Assembly: GCA_947499925.1 (NCBI GenBank)
Contig: CANMQR010000052.1
Location: forward strand, 1 to 5,841
Length of the DNA: 5,841 nt
Reading direction: 5' to 3'
DNA from: Neisseriaceae bacterium
Lineage (GTDB): Bacteria > Pseudomonadota > Gammaproteobacteria > Burkholderiales > UBA11063
Shown: positions 1 through 5,004 of the stretch, piece after piece
Numbering within the stretch: the first letter of the stretch is position 1
Layout of the letters: each line of letters opens with the position of its first letter
Program-made: the position numbers and the translations under genes
Notes under the pieces: generated by a model
What the model was told of the DNA's origin: nothing
What the model saw: only the letters and a program-made list of their open reading frames with translations
Database searches by the model: none

Positions 1-743
1 AAGAACTGCATAAAAACCTAACTAAACAAGGTTTAGTAATTAAAACTGGAATTAAGATTGGTGAAATTAGTGAAAAAGCTAATAAAGTAACTATTAATTA
101 TGAAGAAGCGGGTGAACAAAAAGCATTGGTTGCCGATAAACTTATGGTAGCTGTTGGTCGCACCCCTAATACTACTGGACTAAATCCAGAAGCGGTTGGC
201 CTAAAAATTGACGAGCGTGGCTTTGTTGTAGTTGATGATGAATGTCGTACCAATTTAGCAAATGTATGGGCGATTGGAGACTGTGTACGTGGTCCTATGT
301 TAGCTCATAAAGCTAGTGATGAGGGTGTTATCGTTGCTGAACGAATTGCAGGGCAACATCCTCATTTTGATTTCAATACTGTTCCTTGGGTGATTTATAC
401 TGAACCAGAAGTTGCCTGGGTTGGTAAAACTGAACAGCAATTAAAAGATGCTGGAATAGCTTACAAAAAAGGTGTAGCTAGTTTTATGGCAAACGGTCGT
501 GCTCTTGGGCTAGGTAATAATGTTGGCTTTGTGAAAATCTTAGCTGATGAAACTACTGACAGGATACTTGGAGTGCATATGGTAGGGCCTTTTGTATCTG
601 AATTAATTAGTGAAGCGGTAGTTGCTATGGAATTTATGGCGAGTTCTGAAGATTTAGCACGAATTATTCATGCACATCCATCACTATCTGAAGTTACTCA
701 CGAAGCAGCTCTTGCTTGTGATAACCGTCAGCTTCATGGCTAA
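1..743 (+). CDS. lpd: Dihydrolipoamide dehydrogenase (E3), C-terminal half, 5' end outside window
   Basis: This is the FAD flavoprotein that reoxidises dihydrolipoyl groups of the 2-oxoacid dehydrogenase complexes (pyruvate, 2-oxoglutarate) with NAD+. The frame is open from base 3, the first complete codon, giving 246 residues of a family usually about 470 long. A TTG at 126 lies inside the protein and is not a start. Visible blocks are the end of the NAD-binding domain (VGRTPNTTGL), the FAD-contacting AIGDC (270-284) with GPMLAHKA after it, and the dimer-interface domain with HAHPSLSE (669-692). In that block the second His and the Glu match the catalytic His/Glu pair known from E. coli Lpd (H444/E449). 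The N-terminal FAD domain and redox disulfide lie off the left edge. Which complex it serves cannot be told, because the upstream neighbours are not visible. It ends 3 nt from the convergent rfbD. Confidence 0.96.
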   Translation, partial: ELHKNLTKQGLVIKTGIKIGEISEKANKVTINYEEAGEQKALVADKLMVAVGRTPNTTGLNPEAVGLKIDERGFVVVDDECRTNLANVWAIGDCVRGPMLAHKASDEGVIVAERIAGQHPHFDFNTVPWVIYTEPEVAWVGKTEQQLKDAGIAYKKGVASFMANGRALGLGNNVGFVKILADETTDRILGVHMVGPFVSELISEAVVAMEFMASSEDLARIIHAHPSLSEVTHEAALACDNRQLHG

Positions 744-746
744 AAA

Positions 747-1613
747 CTAATTGTGCTTTAGTAGAAGGAATTCTTCTAAGGCACTTTTATAATCTGGCAT
801 CTGATAATACTTATTAAGTTTTTTAGTGTCAAGTACCCCGTATTGTGGTCTATTGGCTTTAAATGAGTAGTCTTTATAACTAATGGGCTTAACTTTATTT
901 GTATCAAGATTATTCAATCTTAAAATTTCTTTTGTGAATTCAAACCAGCTACAAGAAGTACTACTTACACAATTATAGATTCCATATTCATTGACTTCTT
1001 TATCAATTAAAGCTTTTATAGCTTTTGCTATATCAAGAGTATGAGTAGGGCAGGTATATTGGTCATCAATTACTGTGAAACTCTCTTTTTCTTTAGCTAG
1101 ACGAATCATCGTAGTTACAAAATTACCACCTTTACCTGAGGCACCGGCAATTCCAAAAAGAGAAGCTACGCGTAATATGAAATAGTTTTTTAGATTGTTT
1201 TTTATAGTTATTTCACCTGCGCACTTGGATAGCCCATATATGTTAAGAGGATTTTGAATATCTTCCTCCACATATGGAGTGTTTTTTTGCCCATCAAATA
1301 CATAGTCGGTTGAAATATGAATAAGTGTAATATTGTGTTTGTTACAAAATTTGGCTAAATGAGTTACAAAAGCACTATTGATAGTAAATGCTAATTCTGG
1401 GCTATCTTCACAACCATCTACATTGGTTGTTGCAATACAGTTTATTATATAGTTACTATTGGTGTATTTACTAAGTTGTGATTCAATGTCACCATTTGTT
1501 ACATCAAAATCATTTCTATTAAGACCAATAAGGGTATTAGTCGAACTTGGTAATACTTTGATAAGATCAGAACCAAGTTGTCCATTACTACCTAGAACTA
1601 TAATTTTTGTCAT
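747..1613 (-). CDS. rfbD: dTDP-4-dehydrorhamnose reductase (RmlD/RfbD)
   Basis: This enzyme catalyses the last step of dTDP-L-rhamnose synthesis, the NAD(P)H-dependent reduction of dTDP-4-keto-L-rhamnose, in the cytoplasm. It supplies rhamnose for surface polysaccharide or glycoconjugates. The 288-residue protein has the usual length for this short-chain dehydrogenase family. Visible motifs are the N-terminal Rossmann GxxGxxG (G8, G11, G14 in LGSNGQLGSDL), STDYVFDG with T102, and the catalytic YxxxK (Y126, K130 in IYGLSKCAGE). It follows rfbC with 3 nt between stop and start. I see no convincing Shine-Dalgarno ahead of the ATG, so translation probably depends on ribosomes finishing rfbC. The coding bases are markedly AT-rich: sampled 60-base lines gave 23-37% GC against 43-45% in lpd. 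Its 3' end carries the lpd terminator hairpin. Confidence 0.95.
   Translation of the reverse strand: MTKIIVLGSNGQLGSDLIKVLPSSTNTLIGLNRNDFDVTNGDIESQLSKYTNSNYIINCIATTNVDGCEDSPELAFTINSAFVTHLAKFCNKHNITLIHISTDYVFDGQKNTPYVEEDIQNPLNIYGLSKCAGEITIKNNLKNYFILRVASLFGIAGASGKGGNFVTTMIRLAKEKESFTVIDDQYTCPTHTLDIAKAIKALIDKEVNEYGIYNCVSSTSCSWFEFTKEILRLNNLDTNKVKPISYKDYSFKANRPQYGVLDTKKLNKYYQMPDYKSALEEFLLLKHN
753..788 (+). terminator. Rho-independent terminator of lpd, inside the rfbD 3' coding end
   Basis: An imperfect inverted repeat forms a 14-position stem (753-766 with 771-784): 12 Watson-Crick pairs, one T-G wobble and one T-T mismatch. It closes on a GGAA tetraloop and is followed directly by TTTT at 785-788. 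It starts 9 nt after the lpd stop, the right place to end lpd transcription. The same bases encode the last residues of RfbD on the other strand. On the minus strand the hairpin is followed 6 nt later by TTTTT (746-742), so it may also slow or stop rfbD transcription, with less certainty. The T-run on the plus strand is short (4), so strength is uncertain. Confidence 0.75.
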
Positions 1614-1616
1614 TAT

Positions 1617-2171
1617 TTAACCATATATAAAGTTAATTTCTGCATCTTTTAGTGATGGTTGTTTTTTGTCTTTATCAGATAGTGATAATTGGCCTATATC
1701 TGGCCATTTAATGCCAATTGATGGGTCATTATATTGTATACCCCTATCAAATTCTGGAGCATATTCATTGGTGGTTTTGTATAAAAACTCGGTATTATCT
1801 TCTAAAGTTATAAACCCATGAGCAAAACCTTCAGGTATCCATAGCATTTGTTTATTATCGCTTGATAATTCATAGCCCACCCATTTACCAAAAGTAGGTG
1901 AATTAGCACGAATATCTACAGCTACATCAAATACAGAACCACGAACACAGCGCACTAATTTACCCTGTGCTTTGGGCTTTAATTGATAATGTAGGCCACG
2001 AAGAACACCTCGAGATGACATTGAATGATTGTCTTGAATGAAGTTGGCAATAATACCATTTTTTTCAAAGAGAGCTTTTTTATAGCTTTCGATAAAAAAA
2101 CCGCGAGAATCACCAAATACTTGTGGTTTAATTAGAATTACTTCAGGGATGCTGGTTGGAATAAATTCCAT
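1617..2171 (-). CDS. rfbC: dTDP-4-dehydrorhamnose 3,5-epimerase (RmlC/RfbC)
   Basis: This cupin-fold enzyme epimerises dTDP-4-keto-6-deoxyglucose at C3 and C5, giving the substrate of the adjacent RfbD. At 184 residues it matches the family's usual length of about 180-185. Signature segments in order are DSRGFFIESY (21-30), QDNHS (46-50), RGLHYQ (58-63, with the catalytic base H61), K71, the IPEGFAHGF block (112-120, H118), the YKTTNEYAPEFDRGI region with the likely catalytic Y137, and LSDKD near residue 168, the conserved Asp expected to pair with the catalytic His. The ATG has a good AGGAG at 2176-2180, 4 nt upstream. The gene starts 31 nt after the tRNA-Leu CCA end with no terminator between, so it is probably transcribed from the tRNA promoter. 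The dTDP-glucose-forming partners RfbA and RfbB are not in the window. Confidence 0.96.
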   Translation of the reverse strand: MEFIPTSIPEVILIKPQVFGDSRGFFIESYKKALFEKNGIIANFIQDNHSMSSRGVLRGLHYQLKPKAQGKLVRCVRGSVFDVAVDIRANSPTFGKWVGYELSSDNKQMLWIPEGFAHGFITLEDNTEFLYKTTNEYAPEFDRGIQYNDPSIGIKWPDIGQLSLSDKDKKQPSLKDAEINFIYG

Positions 2172-2202
2172 TATACTCCTCTTGAAAAAATAAATCCATG
2201 TA

Positions 2203-2289
2203 TGGTGCCGAAAGTGGGACTTGAACCCACACTCTATTGCTAGAACCGGATTTTGAGTCCGGCGCGTCTACCAGTTCCACCATTTCGGC
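2203..2289 (-). tRNA. tRNA-Leu (anticodon CAA), CCA encoded
   Basis: The minus strand folds into a complete class II tRNA. The 7-bp acceptor stem pairs GCCGAAA (2289-2283) with TTTCGGC (2213-2207), followed by discriminator A at 2206 and a genomically encoded CCA (2205-2203). The anticodon stem is CCGGA/TCCGG around the loop CTCAAAA, putting CAA at 2255-2253; it reads UUG leucine codons. A long variable arm with a TCTA-GCAA-TAGA hairpin, and discriminator A, are the leucine identity features. The T arm is GTGGG-TTCAAGT-CCCAC. The sequence closely resembles what I recall of E. coli tRNA-Leu(CAA) in the acceptor stem and D loop. It has its own promoter and sits between bcp and rfbC on the same strand. 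Confidence 0.97.
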
Positions 2290-2310
2290 ATGTAAAACGA
2301 TAAGGGGCTA

Positions 2311-2340
2311 ATTATATTACGTCATCATCCATTTAGTCAA
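2311..2340 (-). promoter_or_regulatory. Sigma-70 promoter of tRNA-Leu, likely also driving rfbC-rfbD
   Basis: On the minus strand a TTGACT -35 box (2340-2335) is followed after 18 nt by a perfect TATAAT -10 box (2316-2311). Next comes the GC-rich discriminator TAGCCCC (2310-2304), typical of stable-RNA promoters under stringent (ppGpp) control. Transcription should start near 2303, giving a leader of about 14 nt before the mature tRNA 5' end. The -35 box overlaps the TGA stop codon of bcp (2339-2337), so the promoter sits in the end of the upstream gene. It is one of the best matches to consensus in the window. Confidence 0.85.
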
Positions 2341-2774
2341 ATACTTTTGATAAAATTTAATACGCTTTGGGCATGTCCATCAACACTTACCTTACGCCAT
2401 TCCTTAATTATATTTTTTTTGGTATCGATAATAAAAGTACTTCTTTCAATCCCACGAACCTTTTTACCGTACATATTCTTGTCTTTCATTACGTTAAATA
2501 AATTACATACAGTTTCATCTTCGTCAGCTAGTAGCATGAAAGGAAGTGCAAATTTCTCAGCAAATTTACAATGTGATTTGATACTGTCTCGTGAGATTCC
2601 GATTACTAAGTACCCTAACTTGTCAAACTCTGAATTTAGTTTTGCAAAGTCTTGGTTTTCTATAGTGCAACCAGGGGTGTTATTGCGTGGATAAAAAAAC
2701 AATACTATAGGTTTGTATATATTTGATAAAGTAAAATCTTCTCCAGTATTAGCGGGTAATATAAAATCTAACAT
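2337..2774 (-). CDS. bcp: Thiol peroxidase of the Bcp/PrxQ peroxiredoxin family
   Basis: Members of this family reduce hydrogen peroxide and organic hydroperoxides through a peroxidatic cysteine recycled by thioredoxin or another thiol. The 145-residue protein is near the usual length of about 150. The active site is clear: PRNNTPGCTIE places P29, T33 and the peroxidatic C36 in the PxxxTxxC motif, and R111 in ERSTF completes the conserved triad. The resolving Cys often found five residues after the peroxidatic one is absent (Q41). C69 in SHCKFAEKF lies at +33, near where the alternative helix-3 resolving Cys occurs, and C90 (VCNLF) matches a third Cys known in E. coli Bcp. Start choice is firm: ATG with GAGG at 2783-2780, 5 nt upstream. 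It is divergent from folA, has no visible terminator, and may read into tRNA-Leu. Confidence 0.93.
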   Translation of the reverse strand: MLDFILPANTGEDFTLSNIYKPIVLFFYPRNNTPGCTIENQDFAKLNSEFDKLGYLVIGISRDSIKSHCKFAEKFALPFMLLADEDETVCNLFNVMKDKNMYGKKVRGIERSTFIIDTKKNIIKEWRKVSVDGHAQSVLNFIKSI

Positions 2775-2802
2775 AATATCCTCTTTTAAAAAAATCTACG
2801 TA

Positions 2803-2811
2803 ATTATAACA
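2803..2811 (-). promoter_or_regulatory. Probable extended -10 promoter of bcp
   Basis: The minus strand reads TG-T-TATAAT, a perfect TATAAT (2808-2803) with an extended -10 TG at the correct offset. It lies about 28 nt upstream of the bcp start codon. No recognisable -35 box sits 16-18 nt further upstream, which extended -10 promoters can tolerate. It fires away from the folA promoter in the same 99-bp gap. Confidence 0.6.
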
Positions 2812-2845
2812 TGTTTAAACTTAAAAAAATGTTACTATATAGGGG

Positions 2846-2851
2846 TATAAT
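2846..2851 (+). promoter_or_regulatory. Probable -10 box of the folA promoter
   Basis: A perfect TATAAT lies 22 nt upstream of the folA start codon, preceded by GGGG. No good -35 box is visible at 16-18 nt; the upstream bases are a run of A and T. The first four bases of the box's right side begin a 10-bp palindrome, ATAATATTAT (2847-2856). Because the region is very AT-rich the call rests on position as much as on sequence. The transcript leader would be very short, roughly 15 nt. Confidence 0.55.
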
Positions 2852-2860
2852 ATTATTCTA

Positions 2861-2865
2861 TAAGG
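2861..2865 (+). promoter_or_regulatory. Ribosome binding site that fixes the folA TTG start
   Basis: TAAGG lies 8 nt before the TTG at 2874, a normal Shine-Dalgarno distance. It supports the TTG as start over the internal ATG at 2904, which would remove the first beta strand of the enzyme. Confidence 0.65.
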
Positions 2866-2873
2866 CTTAAAAG

Positions 2874-3362
2874 TTGCAAACAAAAATTACATTAGTGGTT
2901 GCCATGAACCAAGATAGAGTTATTGGAGTCAATAACCAATTACCGTGGCATATACCTGAGGATTTAGCTTATTTTAAAAAAGTTACCTTAGGTAAGCCCA
3001 TAATTATGGGTAGAAAAACATTTGAATCAATAGGACGGGTGCTACCAGGGCGCAAAAATATCATTATTACTAGAAATACTGGCTGGTCTTATGATGGGGT
3101 TGATGCGGTATCTAGTATTGAAGAAGCTTTAACGCTAGTTGATAGTCAAGATGAAGTATGTGTTATAGGTGGTGGCGAGATATTTAAGCAAACTCTATCA
3201 ATTGCTAACTGTCTTCATATTACTATAGTTGATGTGGTTGTTGAAAATCCTAATGCTTTTTTCCCGGAAATAGAAGCGAATCAATGGCAAAGAGTAAGTC
3301 GCCAAGAAATTATTGCTAAAAACGGTATTAAATGTAGTTTTAATGAGTATATTCGTAAGTAA
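2874..3362 (+). CDS. folA: Dihydrofolate reductase, chromosomal type
   Basis: This enzyme reduces dihydrofolate to tetrahydrofolate with NADPH, feeding thymidylate, purine, glycine and methionine synthesis; it is the trimethoprim target. At 162 residues it is the normal size for bacterial DHFR. Motifs in order are the first strand with the Met20-type loop (ITLVVAMNQDRVIGVNNQLPW), PEDLAYF with D30 matching the catalytic Asp27 of E. coli, GRKTFESIG (46-54) for NADPH, R60 in LPGRKN for the substrate glutamate, VIGGGEIF (97-104), the cofactor Gly-Gly turn, and T117 in HITIVD. It starts with TTG; the ATG ten codons later would cut strand 1. Nothing suggests a plasmid-borne resistant variant. No strong terminator separates it from ndk 60 nt downstream, so partial read-through is possible. 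Confidence 0.97.
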   Translation: MQTKITLVVAMNQDRVIGVNNQLPWHIPEDLAYFKKVTLGKPIIMGRKTFESIGRVLPGRKNIIITRNTGWSYDGVDAVSSIEEALTLVDSQDEVCVIGGGEIFKQTLSIANCLHITIVDVVVENPNAFFPEIEANQWQRVSRQEIIAKNGIKCSFNEYIRK

Positions 3363-3379
3363 TTATATATAAAATACTG

Positions 3380-3399
3380 TATAATACGGGGTTATTATA
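3380..3399 (+). promoter_or_regulatory. Probable ndk promoter -10 box within a short inverted repeat
   Basis: A perfect TATAAT (3380-3385) lies 37 nt upstream of the ndk ATG, with TG immediately before it. No clear -35 box is present; the expected place overlaps the folA stop codon. The box is the left arm of a perfect 7-bp inverted repeat, TATAATA (3380-3386) and TATTATA (3393-3399), around CGGGGT. That could be an operator or just AT-rich coincidence. It would give the ndk-rlmN-ispG group its own start of transcription. Confidence 0.5.
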
Positions 3400-3422
3400 A
3401 ATATTTAATTTAGGAGTTTTTC

Positions 3423-3854
3423 ATGACAATACAACGTACATTATCTATAATTAAACCAGATGCAGTTGCTAAAAATGTAATTGGACAAATTTATTCGCGT
3501 TTTGAAGCAAATGGTCTAAAAATTGTTGCTGCTAAAATGAAGCATTTGTCTATTGAAGATGCATCAGGTTTTTATGCAGTTCACAAAGACCGTCCTTTCT
3601 TTAAAGATTTAGTTAGCTTTATGATTTCAGGTCCAGTAATTATTCAAGTGCTAGAAGGTGAAAATGCAGTTGAAAAACATCGTGAAATTATGGGTGCGAC
3701 AAATCCAAAAGACGCTAAAGCAGGTACTATTCGTGCTGATTTTGCCGCTAGTATTGATGAAAATGCAGTTCATGGTTCTGATAGCTTAGATAATGCAAAA
3801 AATGAAATAGCTTATTTCTTTGCTGCTGATGAAGTATATACTCGTACACGTTAA
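3423..3854 (+). CDS. ndk: Nucleoside diphosphate kinase
   Basis: Ndk moves the gamma-phosphate of ATP to other (deoxy)nucleoside diphosphates through a phosphohistidine, keeping the NTP and dNTP pools balanced in the cytoplasm. The 143-residue protein has the standard length. The N-terminal [12 protein letters not shown] carries K11. Y51 and R87 lie in the nucleotide site, T93 (GATNP) and R104 contact phosphates, and NAVHGSDS holds N114 and the catalytic H117, exactly at the residue number usual for short bacterial Ndk. The ATG is preceded by a strong AGGAG at 3412-3416, 6 nt away. rlmN follows after 21 nt and ispG after that, the conserved proteobacterial gene order, so the three are probably one operon. 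No residue is missing and I see nothing unusual in the coding sequence. Confidence 0.98.
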   Translation: MTIQRTLSIIKPDAVAKNVIGQIYSRFEANGLKIVAAKMKHLSIEDASGFYAVHKDRPFFKDLVSFMISGPVIIQVLEGENAVEKHREIMGATNPKDAKAGTIRADFAASIDENAVHGSDSLDNAKNEIAYFFAADEVYTRTR

Positions 3855-3875
3855 TCTATAAAGAATATCTATAAA

Positions 3876-4988
3876 TTGTCTAAGATAAATTTACTTGATT
3901 TCACACTGCCTGAATTAGGCGAATATTTTGCAAGTATTAATGAGCAAAAATTTCGTGCGATTCAGGTATATCGTTGGATGCATATCTATGGGGCTGATAA
4001 TTTTGAGTCTATGACTGATATAGCTAAAACACTTCGTGCTAAGTTAAATGAAGTAGCAGAAATACGTGTACCTATATTAGTGTCAGAAAATAAAGCTTCT
4101 GATGGTGTTATCAAATGGGCTCTTGAAGTAGATAATCATAATAAAATCGAAACAGTATTTATACCTGATAATGATAGGGGTACTCTTTGCGTATCTTCTC
4201 AAGTAGGCTGTGCTCTTGAATGTCAATTTTGCTCCACTGGTCGCCAAGGATTTAATCGTAATCTTACTCCTGGGGAGATTGTTGGGCAATTATGGTGGGC
4301 AAATAAACGACTGGGGCGTGACCCTAAGGGCGAAAAGCTTATAACCAATGTCGTTATGATGGGTATGGGTGAGCCATTAGCAAACTATACCAATGTAGTT
4401 GCAGCTATGAAAACTATGCTTGATGATAATGCTTATAACTTATCTAAAAAGAAACTAACCTTATCAACAAGTGGTGTTATCCCTGCTCTTGATAGGCTAA
4501 AAGAGGATTGTCCTGTTGCATTAGCGGTTAGTCTTCATGCTTCAAATGATGCAGTTCGTGATGTCATAATTCCAATTAATAAAAAGTATCCAATTAAAGA
4601 ATTACTAGAAGCTTGTAGGCGTTATTTAGCAAACTCACCTAAGGACTACGTTACATTTGAATATGTAATGCTAGAAGGTGTAAATGATAAACTAGAGCAT
4701 GCTCATGAGTTGGTAGAATTAGCCAAAGATGTATCATGCAAGTTTAACCTTATCCCATTTAATCCATTTCCAAATTCTGGATTTAATAGTTCAAGTCGTA
4801 ATCAAATTATTCGATTTCAAAAGATCCTTCAAGATGGTGGGTATATAACTACCGTCAGAAAAACTAGAGGGGAAGATATCGATGCGGCTTGTGGTCAGTT
4901 AGTTGGTAAAGTAAAAGATAAAACCAAGCGTCAGGAAAAATGGAGTATCCATAATGAAGAGCGTTTTGGGGTAATCAAGCAAATTTAA
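3876..4988 (+). CDS. rlmN: Dual-specificity RNA methyltransferase RlmN (23S rRNA A2503 / tRNA A37, m2A)
   Basis: This radical SAM enzyme methylates C2 of A2503 in 23S rRNA and of A37 in several tRNAs, tuning peptidyl-transferase function and accuracy. The protein has 370 residues, normal for the family. Landmarks are the N-terminal [10 protein letters not shown] and [12 protein letters not shown], the conserved [11 protein letters not shown] with C105, the radical-SAM CxxxCxxC cluster motif at C112, C116 and C119 (CALECQFC), MGMGEPL for SAM binding, LSTSGV, AVSLHAS, and the C-terminal [12 protein letters not shown], whose C339 corresponds to the methyl-carrying Cys355 of E. coli RlmN. That last Cys and the N-terminal region favour RlmN; Cfr is a close relative but lacks the housekeeping context. 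The start is TTG with only a weak AAAGAA upstream (3860-3865). It is chosen because the protein then begins with the family's usual NLLD segment and no better in-frame start precedes it after the ndk stop. Confidence 0.96.
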   Translation: MSKINLLDFTLPELGEYFASINEQKFRAIQVYRWMHIYGADNFESMTDIAKTLRAKLNEVAEIRVPILVSENKASDGVIKWALEVDNHNKIETVFIPDNDRGTLCVSSQVGCALECQFCSTGRQGFNRNLTPGEIVGQLWWANKRLGRDPKGEKLITNVVMMGMGEPLANYTNVVAAMKTMLDDNAYNLSKKKLTLSTSGVIPALDRLKEDCPVALAVSLHASNDAVRDVIIPINKKYPIKELLEACRRYLANSPKDYVTFEYVMLEGVNDKLEHAHELVELAKDVSCKFNLIPFNPFPNSGFNSSSRNQIIRFQKILQDGGYITTVRKTRGEDIDAACGQLVGKVKDKTKRQEKWSIHNEERFGVIKQI

Positions 4989-5004
4989 AGCCTTAGGAGA
5001 TATT

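Noticed and set aside
126..128. TTG as the start of an lpd-like gene
   Set aside because: The frame is open upstream to the window edge and continues the NAD-binding domain, so this is an internal codon of a longer gene.
2172..2203. A separate promoter for rfbC
   Set aside because: The 32-nt space holds the ribosome site and an A/T run but no acceptable -10 and -35 pair.
747..2289. An integrative element inserted at tRNA-Leu
   Set aside because: No integrase, no second copy of the tRNA 3' end and no element ends are visible. Only composition and position hint at transfer.
2347..2694. A 115-codon open frame on the plus strand
   Set aside because: It lies entirely opposite bcp, whose family motifs are clear. 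Its translation is low-complexity and resembles no family I know, and it has no convincing ribosome site.
2904..2906. ATG as the folA start
   Set aside because: It would remove the first beta strand and part of the Met20-type loop region, and the TTG upstream has a properly spaced TAAGG.
3363..3422. A terminator between folA and ndk
   Set aside because: The only inverted repeat there has pure A/T arms without a following T-run, so it does not look like a Rho-independent terminator.
4083..4289. A 68-codon open frame on the minus strand
   Set aside because: It is antisense to the conserved radical-SAM core of rlmN, and its translation shows no recognisable family.
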